Shown here piece by piece: positions 1 to 8,537 of a stretch of DNA of 30,204 nucleotides. The notes under the pieces were generated by a model. The model worked only from the letters and a program-made list of their open reading frames with translations. It made no database searches and was not told the origin of the DNA. Every line of letters begins with the position of its first letter. Within the stretch, counting starts at the first letter, position 1. The position numbers were made by a program, and so were the translations under genes. The DNA is taken from positions 1-30,204 of the IMG/VR virus record IMGVR_UViG_3300028287_000020. One strand, 5' to 3'. This stretch comes from a virus.

Positions 1-444
1 ACCAAGATAAGAGAACACCTCATTGCTAACAAGCAGGTGAACACCGTTACAGAAGGTGACATCTTTGAGGTAGACCTCAACAAGCAGACTATATTCCCCT
101 TGTCACATATTATGATAAATAGTGTGACCTTCAATGATGTGGGCATAACCTACTCTATGAGCATCCTCTTTATGGATGTAGCTGATGTGAGTAAGGAAGA
201 CCCAAGAGATGAAGACCAAATCTTCTATGGGGTAGACAATAGACAAGACATTCTAAACACCCAACTTCTGGTAGCTAACGATTTAGTGAGCAACTTGAAG
301 AGAGGTAGTTTGATGCAGGACAAATACCAACTCAATGGTACACCAAGTTGTGAGCCTTTTGAGGATAGGTTTGAGAACCTTCTGGTAGGTTGGAATCTAA
401 CCTTGTCTATAGACATTGCTAACACTATTACCACTTGTCCGTAG
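1..444 (+). CDS. Conserved phage structural protein, 5'-truncated by the window edge
   Basis: The frame is open from base 1 to a TAG at 442-444, so the gene begins before the window. A GTG at 37 is in frame, but the codons before it read as ordinary protein and I do not think it is the start. Recognisable blocks are VTEGDIFEVDLNKQTIFPLS, a central hydrophobic strand ending in FMDVAD, and CEPFEDRFENLLVGW near the C-terminus. I know this pattern from proteins in the tail/head-completion region of Bacteroidetes phages, where the exact role is not settled. It lies directly upstream of a gp10-like protein and overlaps its start by 10 nt, which supports a virion or assembly role. There is no membrane segment or signal peptide in the visible part. 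Confidence 0.75.
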   Translation, partial: TKIREHLIANKQVNTVTEGDIFEVDLNKQTIFPLSHIMINSVTFNDVGITYSMSILFMDVADVSKEDPRDEDQIFYGVDNRQDILNTQLLVANDLVSNLKRGSLMQDKYQLNGTPSCEPFEDRFENLLVGWNLTLSIDIANTITTCP

Positions 445-1001
445 TAACACAAAATACAGAGAGAGTCTTACGGCAATTTGCCGAGAGAGTAATCAAGGCA
501 GCGAGGCTGAATCTTGGTGCTACTCGTACTATTACTTACAATGATGGTAAGAAAAAGAGACGAAGACAAGTATCCTCTGGAAAGTTGAAGGATAGTTTAG
601 ACTACTCAATCACTACAGGTGTACACTTACTTATGTCTTTCACTATGGAGGACTATGGTAAGTATATTGATGAGGGGGTAGATGGTACGAAGTATAAAGT
701 GCCTAATGGATCAAGATTTGGTTTTGATGGTAAGCAACCCCCAAAGAGTTCTATAAGAACTTGGATGGCACAGAAGAAGGTAAAGGCGAGAGACCTAAAG
801 ACCAATAGTTTTGTGAAGCAGACAGAGGCGAACCTTGATAGAGCAGCCTTCTTAATAAGCAGAAGTATTAAGCAACGAGGGATTCCCAAGAGCGAGTTCT
901 TCCAAGCACCATTTAGATTAGAGTATGAGAAGTTACCAGAGGAGGTACTCAAAGCAGTCTCTATGGATGTAGATGAATTTTTGAAATTTACCAAACGATG
1001 A
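435..1001 (+). CDS. HK97 gp10-like tail-completion/neck protein
   Basis: The product is 188 aa if it starts at the TTG at 435, which overlaps the upstream stop by 10 nt; the next in-frame ATG (near 540) would remove the N-terminal helix. The sequence has an N-terminal helix, a basic stretch around residues 35-45 (KKKRRR), then the block MEDYGKYIDEGVDGTK, which resembles the central YG..ld.G..g motif of HK97-gp10-type proteins. Those proteins join the head-tail connector to the tail tube. The length is slightly above the usual 120-160 aa. It is translationally coupled to the next gene through an ATGA overlap at 998-1001. The family call rests on motif shape, position and size, not on a search. 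Confidence 0.6.
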   Translation: MSVVTQNTERVLRQFAERVIKAARLNLGATRTITYNDGKKKRRRQVSSGKLKDSLDYSITTGVHLLMSFTMEDYGKYIDEGVDGTKYKVPNGSRFGFDGKQPPKSSIRTWMAQKKVKARDLKTNSFVKQTEANLDRAAFLISRSIKQRGIPKSEFFQAPFRLEYEKLPEEVLKAVSMDVDEFLKFTKR

Positions 1002-2248
1002 GTATAATCACACCAACAAGTTTAGTAGGAGCAAGAAGCCCAATATATGTTACGGCTAACTATTCAGCCCTTGCTACATCTCTAACAGATGTACAGTTTG
1101 AAGTATACATATGGCAGGGGTCAAGGTCTTCAAGACCTGCATCAGCACAATACACTTTATTTAGAGATGTGTTTGCAGGAACTGATGTCTCCTTTGATAT
1201 TGCTCCTATGGTACAAGAGTACCTATCTAATGCTTATGAGAACCTTGATGGTACAAGTATAGCGTATGCTCCCGATGGTAGCGTAGTATGGGTACAGATA
1301 GACTACAATGTTAGCTACTATAATAAATCAGACCCTCCGACAATTTCTAACGATACAGGAAGCTCGGAAATCTTTGAGGCATCTAACGGATACCACATAT
1401 TTATTGAGGCGGCTAACAAAGAGGTGAACAAAGGATTCGCAAGTGTCAATGCAGTTAAATACATTAAAGACTCTGGCAATGAGGTTGTGCCTGTATATCT
1501 CGGTAAGTGGGGTGAGGGTTATGACATCTATTGGGCTTATAAGGATAGAGTATTGGCAGATGGTGGTACTGTTGAGGGAGGCACTCAATGTGCTAACATT
1601 GGATTAGATGTAGTTGAGGTATTAGGTGATGGTGGATACAATGTAGAGATAAGAATAACAGAGTCGGAACTACAAGGGCTACAAGCTGAAGAGAGAGTGA
1701 TGCTACTGCCTTGTGGGATCAACAACCTTACTGAATGGTTAGATAGCGTAGGTGAGTCACTCAACTACAACGAATACTACGACATAAGATTAAAGGACAA
1801 GGATGGTACGGTGTTAGACACTCGTAGATTCTATCCTACTTGTGAGAGTAAGTATTCACCAAGCGTTATGCAGTTCGTAAACAAGAATGGTGTATGGGAG
1901 AGTGTAACCTTCTTTAAAAGAAGTGACTCTACAATAAACACTACTACGAATGAGTACAGAAAGTCTTTAGGGAGTTCTGGTTCTACAGGGTTCACCTACG
2001 ACACGACTGCCCATAAGTATCAACGCATAAACACCAATGGTAGAAAGAGATTTACTCTTAATACAGGTTGGGTAGGCGAGGACTACGATACTATTATGGA
2101 GCAGATGTTAATGAGTGAGCGTGTGATGTTAGATGGTCTACCTGTCAATGTTACTACCAACTCATTGAACTTACAGAAGTCAGTTAACGATAGAATGATT
2201 AACTACATCATTGAGGTAGAAGAAGCATTTGATACAAGGTATGTATAG
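998..2248 (+). CDS. Putative distal tail / baseplate structural protein
   Basis: A 416-aa protein with no Cys-rich or membrane regions. It is rich in beta-forming residues, Gly and aromatic amino acids. The N-terminal blocks ITPTSLVGARSPIYV and VQFEVYIWQG, followed by FDIAPMVQEYL, match a protein type common in the tail modules of Bacteroidetes phages and prophages, usually next to the large protein that follows here. It begins at an ATG in an ATGA overlap and lies between a gp10-like gene and a 663-aa tail protein, so a place in the distal tail tip is likely. I cannot assign a specific enzymatic activity. There are no collagen-like repeats, so it is unlikely to be a fibre. Confidence 0.6.
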   Translation: MSIITPTSLVGARSPIYVTANYSALATSLTDVQFEVYIWQGSRSSRPASAQYTLFRDVFAGTDVSFDIAPMVQEYLSNAYENLDGTSIAYAPDGSVVWVQIDYNVSYYNKSDPPTISNDTGSSEIFEASNGYHIFIEAANKEVNKGFASVNAVKYIKDSGNEVVPVYLGKWGEGYDIYWAYKDRVLADGGTVEGGTQCANIGLDVVEVLGDGGYNVEIRITESELQGLQAEERVMLLPCGINNLTEWLDSVGESLNYNEYYDIRLKDKDGTVLDTRRFYPTCESKYSPSVMQFVNKNGVWESVTFFKRSDSTINTTTNEYRKSLGSSGSTGFTYDTTAHKYQRINTNGRKRFTLNTGWVGEDYDTIMEQMLMSERVMLDGLPVNVTTNSLNLQKSVNDRMINYIIEVEEAFDTRYV

Positions 2249-4229
2249 AGTAGACCTTTACATTGATGGTCAAAGAGGTGACCTATTCCAAGAGGAGAGC
2301 ATAGAGATCAACTTGAGTGTACAAAACATCAAGGACATCTCTAAAGTCTTTGGTGACTTCACCAATAGCTTTACTATTCCTGCATCTCCTGCTAACAACG
2401 CTATATTTAAGCACTACTATAATGTAGACATCTACGGAGGCTTTGATGCCAACTTGAGAGTAGACTCTTTCATAGAGGTGAACAACAACTTATTTAGAGC
2501 AGGTGTATTAGAGTTGGAGAGTGTACAAATCAAGGATAGCCAACCCTATGCATATCAAGTAGGGTTCTATAGCAATGTCACTTCTTTGAAGGATACCTTT
2601 GGTGAGGATAAACTTAACGACCTTGACTTATCAGCTCAAGACCATCAGTACAATGACACAAACATTGCAACAGGGTTTAATTCCTATGTGAGTGGTACAG
2701 ATAGTTCTATTATCTATCCTCTTATTTCACCTGTAGCCAATTGGTATTACAATAGTGCGAGTAACGACCACTCTCCTAACAACATTAGCTACCACAACGG
2801 ACACCCCGAACACGGAATATTCTACTACGACCTTAAACCTGCAATTAAGTTGCAGAAGATTATAGATGCGATAGAGACGAAGTATGGCATCACTTTCCAG
2901 AGTGACTTCTTTGATAGTGCCGACTTTGGTAAGTTATTTATGTGGTGTCATAGGAGAGCAGGGTATATGTTCAAAGACCAACCGATAGGTGCGACTTCAG
3001 AGCTTATAGAATTAGTCTCTGGAGATGCTGTATTTGACTCTACGCTGCATAGATTTCCTGTAACCTCTACCGCAAATCCTGCGTTAATATCTTACAGTCC
3101 TTCTGCAACTGCCTCTACTAATTATAGAGTAGATGTGTTTATTAACGATGAGCTTTTTAGCTCTAAAGAACATACAGGTAATGCATCTAATGTTTTTGTT
3201 TTCTTACCAACTCTTTCGGTAGGAGATTATGTAGATATGAGGTTAGCACCATCAGGTGATGGCGCAGCGGTAACCGTTGGGATGATTGCTAATTGGTATG
3301 CCGATGCAGCAGGGACAAATATATTAGCAGCTTCCGCCACTCCTTTGGCTACAACCACTTCAGGTATAGTAACTATATCCGACCAAATGCCAGAGCAGAA
3401 GATTAGTGATTTCATAGGAAGCCTTGTAAGGGCTTTCAACTTGGTTATAGTTCCTGTAGCTAATAATAAATACGACATTGAACCTTTAGACGATTGGTAT
3501 GCAGAAGGCACTACAAGAGATGTTACGGAATACATTGATACAGAAGAAATCACTATCCGTAAACCATCACTCTATCGTAGAATCAATCTTAAGTACAACG
3601 AAACAGAAGCGGTATTAGGTGAGCAGTATAGATTGCAGAATGACATTGGCTATGGCGATTTACGAGCCGACTTCACATTTGATGGAGAGGAGTTTAGTAT
3701 TGAAGTTGGCTTTGACCATATGCTCTTTGAAAGATTGTCCAACCAAAACGGAGGCACACTAACTACCATAAATGTAGGTAAGAGTATCACGAGAGAGATA
3801 GAGCCGTATATAGGCTCACCTCTCATCTTCTATGTAGCAGGGCAGATACGAGGCACACAATCTTTCAGCTATGTAAATATGGATACAGACAATTTCCCTT
3901 TTACTGACTTTCACCTTGTGAGTAATGTGAATGACACGGTTGCCTCAAGTGTAACCAAGACTTTGAACTTCGGTACAGAGGTAGACCCTTACTTACTGCA
4001 AGGATTTAGTCAAGGGTTGTATAGCACCTATTGGAAGGACTACATCACGGACTTGTACGACACGAGTAGAAGAACATTTATGTATAGTGGTCAGCTACCT
4101 CTTGGCTTAATGTTGGCATTGAAGATTAACGACAAGTTAACGATAGGTGAAAGAAACTACATTATCAACCAAATGAAGTTAAACCTATCTACAGGTGAGA
4201 CACAAATGGAATTACTCAACGATGTATAG
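2241..4229 (+). CDS. Large distal tail protein
   Basis: I place the start at the ATG at 2241, which overlaps the upstream stop through ATGTATAG and gives 662 aa. A TTG at 2229 would add four residues. The N-terminus (YRVDLYIDGQRGDLFQEES, then INLSVQNIKDISKVFGDFTN and FTIPASPANN) is a signature I recognise from tail proteins of Bacteroidetes phages. The protein is mostly beta-rich, has a variable Ser/Thr/Ala-rich insert around residues 270-390, and ends with a conserved-looking stretch about setting up coordinates of the tail tip (LKINDKLTIGERNYIINQMK). The role is probably distal tail or baseplate hub. It sits between another tail protein and the tape measure gene. There are no catalytic motifs that I can point to. 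Confidence 0.7.
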   Translation: MYRVDLYIDGQRGDLFQEESIEINLSVQNIKDISKVFGDFTNSFTIPASPANNAIFKHYYNVDIYGGFDANLRVDSFIEVNNNLFRAGVLELESVQIKDSQPYAYQVGFYSNVTSLKDTFGEDKLNDLDLSAQDHQYNDTNIATGFNSYVSGTDSSIIYPLISPVANWYYNSASNDHSPNNISYHNGHPEHGIFYYDLKPAIKLQKIIDAIETKYGITFQSDFFDSADFGKLFMWCHRRAGYMFKDQPIGATSELIELVSGDAVFDSTLHRFPVTSTANPALISYSPSATASTNYRVDVFINDELFSSKEHTGNASNVFVFLPTLSVGDYVDMRLAPSGDGAAVTVGMIANWYADAAGTNILAASATPLATTTSGIVTISDQMPEQKISDFIGSLVRAFNLVIVPVANNKYDIEPLDDWYAEGTTRDVTEYIDTEEITIRKPSLYRRINLKYNETEAVLGEQYRLQNDIGYGDLRADFTFDGEEFSIEVGFDHMLFERLSNQNGGTLTTINVGKSITREIEPYIGSPLIFYVAGQIRGTQSFSYVNMDTDNFPFTDFHLVSNVNDTVASSVTKTLNFGTEVDPYLLQGFSQGLYSTYWKDYITDLYDTSRRTFMYSGQLPLGLMLALKINDKLTIGERNYIINQMKLNLSTGETQMELLNDV

Positions 4230-4353
4230 CAAGTTAGGTTATCTTATAAAGGCTCTAAAGGAGACTAACGAGAAGAATGAGGATGTAAGGATTGCCAAAG
4301 GCAAGTACCAATACCCTCGTACTCTTAAAGAAGCATTAGGCAAATGGCAATAG
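4222..4353 (+). CDS. Small 43-aa basic protein between tail protein and tape measure
   Basis: A 43-codon gene starting at the ATG at 4222 and ending with TAG at 4351-4353. It fills the gap between the two large tail genes exactly: its start overlaps the upstream stop through ATGTATAG and its end overlaps the tape-measure start by 10 nt. The protein is Lys-rich (YSKLGYLIKALKE at the N-terminus, YPRTLKEALGKWQ at the end) and predicted to be helical. In many siphophages the gene before the tape measure encodes a tail assembly chaperone; this one is much shorter, so that role is only a guess. Perfect coupling on both sides is the main support for it being real. Confidence 0.6.
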   Translation: MYSKLGYLIKALKETNEKNEDVRIAKGKYQYPRTLKEALGKWQ

Positions 4354-6191
4354 AGAAGAACATAGTAATCGGTGCAGACCTCTCTGGTCTTGAGAAGAAG
4401 TTAGACGAACTCATTGATGCATTAAAGGCTTCCCAAACTCAAGCAGACAAGACTGCCGAGAGTATTAACGACATTGCCGATACTACTAAAGACATTGGTA
4501 AGAGTGCTGAAGATAGCCAAAAGGGTATCAAGGGACTTGGTACAGGCTTCAAGGGTTTAGGTGTAGCTATCAAAGCAGCAGGTATTGGTATCTTACTCCA
4601 AGCGATGGGTATACTTAAAGAGTTGTTTGATAACAACCAAAAGACAGTAGACTTCTTTAACACTACATTCAACACTCTACAGGTAGCTTTTAGCGACTTC
4701 ACTAAATGGATTAGTGGTAGTGGGGGTAGTAGTATTGTTAACTTTTTCAAATCCATATTTGAAGACCCTAAACAAGCCTTGTTAGACTTTGCTGATGCGT
4801 TCAAGCGTAACATCCAAGAACGCTTTGAGTCCTATCTTGATACATTAGGATACTTGGCAAGTGCCGTTAAGAAGGTATTTAGCGGTGACTTTGCAGGGGC
4901 AATGAAAGATGTGAAGAACGCAGGTAAGGAATCTTTAGATGTACTTACAGGTGTTAACAATTCTTTTGATAAGGGTAAGAAATTAGTTACCGAAGGGGCA
5001 AAGGCTATCTCTAACTATGTGGTAGAGACAGTTAAGCAAGGTGCGGCAATGACCGAGACTAACAAACAAGCAGAGATTGCAGAGGTATTGATGCAAGGCT
5101 TGATTGAGAAGTATGACCTACAAGCAGAGAAATTAAGACAAGTAAGAGACGATGAACGCTTTACTATTGAGGAGCGAATCAAGGCTAACAATGAACTCAA
5201 AGGAGTATTAGAGGAGCAAGAGAATGCAATGCTTGAGAATGCTCAACGGATCGTAGATGCCAAAGCTCGTCAGCTCTCTTTAGACAAGGATAACATTGAG
5301 TTCCAAAAGGAATACATAGCTGCACAGAATGAGCTTGTAGGAGTTCAAGCACAAGTAGCAGGATTCCGTAGTGAGCAGTTGATGAACGAGATGGCTCTAC
5401 AGAGAGAATTAGTAGACCTTGAAATCAGCAAAGCAGAGAACGCACAAGAGGTATCCGAGATAGAAGCAGAGGCTGCTATTGAAGCAGAGACCAATTTAAA
5501 AAAGCAGTTAACTCTGGAGGAGGAGTTAAACAAGCAGTTGTACGATAGTAGACTTGCAACATTAGAGCAACAAAAATCTCTATACGAAGAAGGCACTCAA
5601 GCCTACCAAGATATGGTTAGTGAAATCAATGTCTTGAATGCAGAGCGTACTGCTCAAGAGGGTGAGGAAGCTAAAAAGAGACGAGAACTTGAACAAGGTG
5701 TTCAACAAGCAAGACTACAGATGACAGGTGATGCCATAGGCGCACTTAATGACCTTGCACAAGCATTCTTATCTGGCAACGAAGAACAAGCAAAGAAAGC
5801 CTTTCAAATAAATAAGGCACTTGGTATTAGCCAAGCGGTAGTTAATACTGCACAAGCCGTTACTGCGGCACTTACGGCAGGAGGTAACCCTGTTAAGTTA
5901 GCTACAGGAGCGCAGTTTGTTGAGGCAGGTATTGCAGCAGCGACAGGTGCAGCACAGATAGCTACCATTGCAAGGCAACAATTCCAAACGAGTGGTAGTG
6001 TAGACACAAACATACAAACACCTACTGCACCAAGTACCTCGCCCCAATTCAATATAGTAGGGGCATCGGGTCAAAATGCTATATTGGAATCGCTACAAGC
6101 GAACCCTATGAGAGCATATGTAGTAGGTAGTGATGTTACCTCACAACAAGAATTAGATAGAAATAGAATTAACCAAGTATCATTCCCATAA
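4344..6191 (+). CDS. Tail tape measure protein
   Basis: A 615-aa protein that sets tail length and is ejected with the DNA. Residues 1-60 are a heptad-rich helix (LSGLEKKLDELIDALKASQ) with repeated polar/Ala spacing. Residues 69-92 form a Gly/Ala hydrophobic segment (GLGVAIKAAGIGILLQAMG) typical of tape measures. Long Glu/Gln/Ala/Lys-rich coiled coil fills residues 220-450, and a second Ala-rich hydrophobic region lies at 495-550. The C-terminal 60 residues are Ser/Thr/Pro-rich. With about 1.5 angstrom per helical residue, 615 aa suggests a tail near 90 nm, a siphovirus-like value. The start at the ATG at 4344 overlaps the small upstream gene; the stop shares TAATG with the protease gene. Confidence 0.85.
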   Translation: MAIEKNIVIGADLSGLEKKLDELIDALKASQTQADKTAESINDIADTTKDIGKSAEDSQKGIKGLGTGFKGLGVAIKAAGIGILLQAMGILKELFDNNQKTVDFFNTTFNTLQVAFSDFTKWISGSGGSSIVNFFKSIFEDPKQALLDFADAFKRNIQERFESYLDTLGYLASAVKKVFSGDFAGAMKDVKNAGKESLDVLTGVNNSFDKGKKLVTEGAKAISNYVVETVKQGAAMTETNKQAEIAEVLMQGLIEKYDLQAEKLRQVRDDERFTIEERIKANNELKGVLEEQENAMLENAQRIVDAKARQLSLDKDNIEFQKEYIAAQNELVGVQAQVAGFRSEQLMNEMALQRELVDLEISKAENAQEVSEIEAEAAIEAETNLKKQLTLEEELNKQLYDSRLATLEQQKSLYEEGTQAYQDMVSEINVLNAERTAQEGEEAKKRRELEQGVQQARLQMTGDAIGALNDLAQAFLSGNEEQAKKAFQINKALGISQAVVNTAQAVTAALTAGGNPVKLATGAQFVEAGIAAATGAAQIATIARQQFQTSGSVDTNIQTPTAPSTSPQFNIVGASGQNAILESLQANPMRAYVVGSDVTSQQELDRNRINQVSFP

Positions 6192-6805
6192 TGAGAATCG
6201 TAGAACTATTATTAGATGAGGAGAGCCTCCAAGCAGGTATCCAAGCCATCAGTATCGTAGAAGCCCCTGCTATAGAGGAGGACTTCGTAGCCCTCAAGGA
6301 AGAGGAGCGTGTAGAATTAAAAACCATTGACGAGGACAAGCGTGTTCTATTGGGTGCAGCACTTGTACCTAATAAACCTATCTATCGTAGAAGCGGTGAA
6401 GATGAGTATTACATCTACTTCTCGCAAGACACGGTTAGAAAGGCAAGTGAATTGTTCTTCATCAATGGCAACCAAAACAAAGCCACATTAGAACACCAAA
6501 TAGATATTACAGGCTTGAGTGTTGTAGAGAGTTGGATCATAGAAGGTGAGCAAGACAAGAGTAAGCTATATGGTATGGACTTACCTGTAGGCACTTGGAT
6601 GGTTAGTATGAAGGTTCACAACGATGAGATTTGGAACGACTATGTGAAGAGTGGTAAGGTTAAGGGCTTCTCTATTGAGGGTTACTTTGTAGATAAGGTA
6701 GAGGCATCTAAACAAGACCCAAAGGAGTTAGAAGCTGAAGAGAAGCTAACTGCTATTAAAGAGCTTATAATTAAAAACCTAACAAAGCAACCCCTAAACA
6801 ATTAA
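6191..6805 (+). CDS. XkdF-like prohead protease (Peptidase S78-type)
   Basis: A 204-aa putative head maturation protease. Diagnostic blocks are VLLGAALVPNKPIYRR (53-67), EYYIYFSQDTVRKASELF (72-89), the block around ATLEHQID (98-105), VVESWIIE (111-118), LPVGTWMVSMKV (131-142) and VKGFSIEGYF (157-166). These match the XkdF/Peptidase_S78_2 family, whose fold is related to the HK97 and herpesvirus assembly proteases. His102 and Ser161 are the likely catalytic pair by position in these motifs. The expected role is to trim scaffold and capsid proteins inside the prohead. It begins in a TAATG overlap with the tape measure stop and is followed by three genes likely to be scaffold or internal proteins. 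The C-terminal 35 residues are charged and helical. Confidence 0.85.
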   Translation: MRIVELLLDEESLQAGIQAISIVEAPAIEEDFVALKEEERVELKTIDEDKRVLLGAALVPNKPIYRRSGEDEYYIYFSQDTVRKASELFFINGNQNKATLEHQIDITGLSVVESWIIEGEQDKSKLYGMDLPVGTWMVSMKVHNDEIWNDYVKSGKVKGFSIEGYFVDKVEASKQDPKELEAEEKLTAIKELIIKNLTKQPLNN

Positions 6806-6811
6806 CATAAT

Positions 6812-7162
6812 ATGAAAAGAATATCGCTACATAAGGTGATGGCTAAATTAGCCGTAGAGCAGAAAGTAGAGCTATCGGTTTGGGACAAGACAAAGTCCGA
6901 CACTAACCTTAAGAAAGGCTACAACCTGTTTGAACAAGCAAGGTCAATAGTGGTTAAAGCTCAAAGAGCTTTTTCGGATGACATAAAAGACATCAAGGGT
7001 GATATTGATATGGTTAAAGACCTTCAAAGTAAAGCGAGAGAAATTGGTGCTGATGACTACGCAAAGTCAATGGATTCAGCGTTAAAAACTCTTAACGCAG
7101 TTTTAGACACCGCATCAATGGAGATGAAGAATTTAGAGAAAGCATTTCAAGCATTAAAATAA
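6812..7162 (+). CDS. Small helical protein of the head-assembly block, function unknown
   Basis: A 116-aa protein starting at the ATG at 6812, six bases after the protease stop. It is almost entirely predicted helix with heptad-like spacing from residue 35 to the end (DIKGDIDMVKDLQSKAREIG, then MEMKNLEKAFQALK), and is highly charged with no Cys or Trp-rich core apart from one Trp. The N-terminal motif VEQKVELSVWD resembles EEQKVELAVGD in the gene at 7748, two genes downstream. Position between protease and scaffold-like protein suggests an internal head protein or assembly factor. I do not recognise a named family. Confidence 0.6.
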   Translation: MKRISLHKVMAKLAVEQKVELSVWDKTKSDTNLKKGYNLFEQARSIVVKAQRAFSDDIKDIKGDIDMVKDLQSKAREIGADDYAKSMDSALKTLNAVLDTASMEMKNLEKAFQALK

Positions 7163-7166
7163 ACAT

Positions 7167-7748
7167 ATGAAATCACAAGAAACATTAGGTAAGATTATGG
7201 AACTGCTTAACCTCCAAGACGAGATTAAGTTAGAGTCTATGAAGTTAGACAACGGTACAGTCATTGAAGCTGAAGCCTTTGAAACTAACCAAGAGGTATT
7301 TATCGTAACTGAAGATGAGCGTATCGCTCTACCTGTAGGTGAGTACACATTGGAAGATGGTCGCATCCTTGTAGTAGCAGAAGAAGGTGTCATTGCAGAG
7401 ATGCGTGATGGAGGTGAAGAAGAAGCACCTGCTGAAGAACCTGCTCAAGAAGAAGCAACTGAAGAAGTAGAGGCTAACGAAGAAGAGATGAGCTACGCTA
7501 CTAAAGAAGAGTTATCTGCCGCAGTAGAAGAGATGAAGGCTATGATTGAAGAGATCAAAGCAATGATGTCTCCTAAAGAAGAAGAGATGGCTGAAGAGGT
7601 TAAGGAAGAGGAAGTAGACTTATCTGCTGACGAACCTGCTGCTAAACCTATCAAGCACTCTCCAGACACGAAACCTGCTGACTTACAGAAGTTCTCTAAA
7701 GGAGCAAGAAAAGACACTCTATCAAGAATCTTTGACAAATTAGGATAA
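7167..7748 (+). CDS. Putative capsid scaffolding protein
   Basis: A 193-aa protein with three parts. Residues 1-80 hold a short N-terminal helix and a beta-rich domain (DNGTVIEAEAFETNQEVFIV, then GRILVVAEEGVIAEM). Residues 82-107 are almost all Glu/Ala/Pro, an acidic linker. Residues 108-150 are a Met/Glu-rich coiled coil (EEMKAMIEEIKAMM). The last 30 residues contain KPIKHSPDTKP and a final amphipathic helix DTLSRIFDKLG. Very acidic, helical proteins with a short basic C-terminal helix directly upstream of the capsid gene are typical phage scaffolds, whose C-terminal helix contacts the capsid protein. The gene is coupled to the next by TAATG. The call depends on composition and position. Confidence 0.6.
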   Translation: MKSQETLGKIMELLNLQDEIKLESMKLDNGTVIEAEAFETNQEVFIVTEDERIALPVGEYTLEDGRILVVAEEGVIAEMRDGGEEEAPAEEPAQEEATEEVEANEEEMSYATKEELSAAVEEMKAMIEEIKAMMSPKEEEMAEEVKEEEVDLSADEPAAKPIKHSPDTKPADLQKFSKGARKDTLSRIFDKLG

Positions 7749-8218
7749 TGAAGAAAGTAGAATCTATTTGGGCTGAACTATCAGCCAAAGCATCTCAAGA
7801 AGTTGAGAACACTCAAGAGGTTGAGTTGAGCGAAGAGCAAAAAGTTGAGTTGGCAGTTGGTGACAATATGCCAAAATTGGCTAATGAAATTGAGTCTACA
7901 TTTAAAACAGTAGATAAACTTTTAGATGAAGCATTCACACCAATTCGTAGAATTGAGAAACAAGTTCAGGAGCTACTTGACCCAAGTTATTTTCAAAAAG
8001 AGTTTAAGACATTTACTACCGCTTTGATGAAGTTAGAGTCTGCTTATGCAGAGGCAAGACAAACGATTCAAAACGCAGAGAGCGATTTAGGCGTTAGCAT
8101 TCCAGAGCCTAAAAATGTTACTGAAGCAGTAAGAGTTTTAGAGGAATTTCAAAGAAGAGAGGAAATGTTAAGGAGAGAGATCAACGAATACTCTCAAGCA
8201 TACAAGAAGTTTAAGTAA
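7748..8218 (+). CDS. Helical head-module protein, function unknown
   Basis: A 156-aa, strongly charged protein starting in a TAATG overlap with the scaffold-like gene. Residues 1-40 hold an Ala/Ser/Glu-rich helix and the motif EEQKVELAVGD, which is shared in weaker form with the 116-aa protein at 6812. Residues 40-156 are predicted helical with a possible coiled coil near the end (VRVLEEFQRREEMLRREINE). It is the last gene before a strong terminator at 8225-8252, so it closes this transcription unit. An accessory scaffold or an internal protein cut by the upstream protease are both possible; I do not recognise a family. Confidence 0.6.
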   Translation: MKKVESIWAELSAKASQEVENTQEVELSEEQKVELAVGDNMPKLANEIESTFKTVDKLLDEAFTPIRRIEKQVQELLDPSYFQKEFKTFTTALMKLESAYAEARQTIQNAESDLGVSIPEPKNVTEAVRVLEEFQRREEMLRREINEYSQAYKKFK

Positions 8219-8224
8219 ATAAGA

Positions 8225-8252
8225 AAGGAGGGCAATGCCCTCCTTCTTTTTT
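8225..8252 (+). terminator. Strong intrinsic terminator, likely bidirectional, before the capsid gene
   Basis: A perfect 9-bp stem (AAGGAGGGC at 8225-8233 and GCCCTCCTT at 8237-8245, loop AAT) is followed by CTTTTTT. It starts seven bases after the stop at 8218. Read from the other strand the stem is followed by TCTTATTT, so it may also stop the convergent antisense gene, whose TAA overlaps the T-run at 8251-8253. Confidence 0.85.
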
Positions 8253-8475
8253 ATTCACCATATGCAGGTGGTATGTGTTTGCCATCGTGGGTTATTAAGT
8301 CTTCACCCTCCCAATGCGTGGAGTAATAGAAGTTTTGTCCATTAGAGTACATCTCAAAATGCTCCAAATAATCTTCTACGGTGTAAATGTCACTTGAATC
8401 AGTAACGAAGCCAGAGGCGCAATAAGGGTTGCTATCCATCTGCTTTAAGTGTTCAAGGTTGTCAATCAATTGCAT
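8251..8475 (-). CDS. Antisense small acidic protein (moron-like), function unknown
   Basis: This is the only minus-strand gene I accept. A GTG at 8508 gives 85 aa, but that codon overlaps the promoter -7 element at 8498-8505, so transcription would start inside it. I therefore choose the ATG at 8475, giving 74 aa beginning MQLIDNLEHLKQ. The protein has 14 Asp/Glu, only two Lys, no Arg and five His, so a net charge near -12. It holds aromatic clusters (YLEHFEMY, NFYYSTHWEGE) and ends HIPPAYGE. There is no membrane segment or signal peptide. It has its own promoter and converges on a terminator, the arrangement of a moron gene. The charge recalls small DNA-mimic anti-defence proteins, which is only an inference. 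I do not recognise the family. Confidence 0.6.
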   Translation of the reverse strand: MQLIDNLEHLKQMDSNPYCASGFVTDSSDIYTVEDYLEHFEMYSNGQNFYYSTHWEGEDLITHDGKHIPPAYGE

Positions 8476-8497
8476 AGTAATTTCGTTTTGGTTTCTC

Positions 8498-8527
8498 CAA
8501 ACATACACAAAAATCTAACACACACAA
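8498..8527 (-). promoter_or_regulatory. Bacteroidetes-type promoter for the antisense gene
   Basis: On the minus strand TTG (8527-8525) is followed after 19 bases by TATGTTTG (8505-8498), an exact match to the Bacteroidetes TTG-N19-TAnnTTTG consensus. The -7 box is preceded by TTTGTG, as in two other candidate promoters here (at 19065 and 25192). The predicted transcript starts near 8490, about 15 bases before the ATG at 8475. Confidence 0.65.
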
Positions 8528-8537
8528 CATTACATAG

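Noticed and set aside
653-994. 113-codon minus-strand open frame opposite the gp10-like gene
   Set aside because: The plus-strand gene has coupled start and stop and a family motif; the reverse frame has neither promoter nor leader space.
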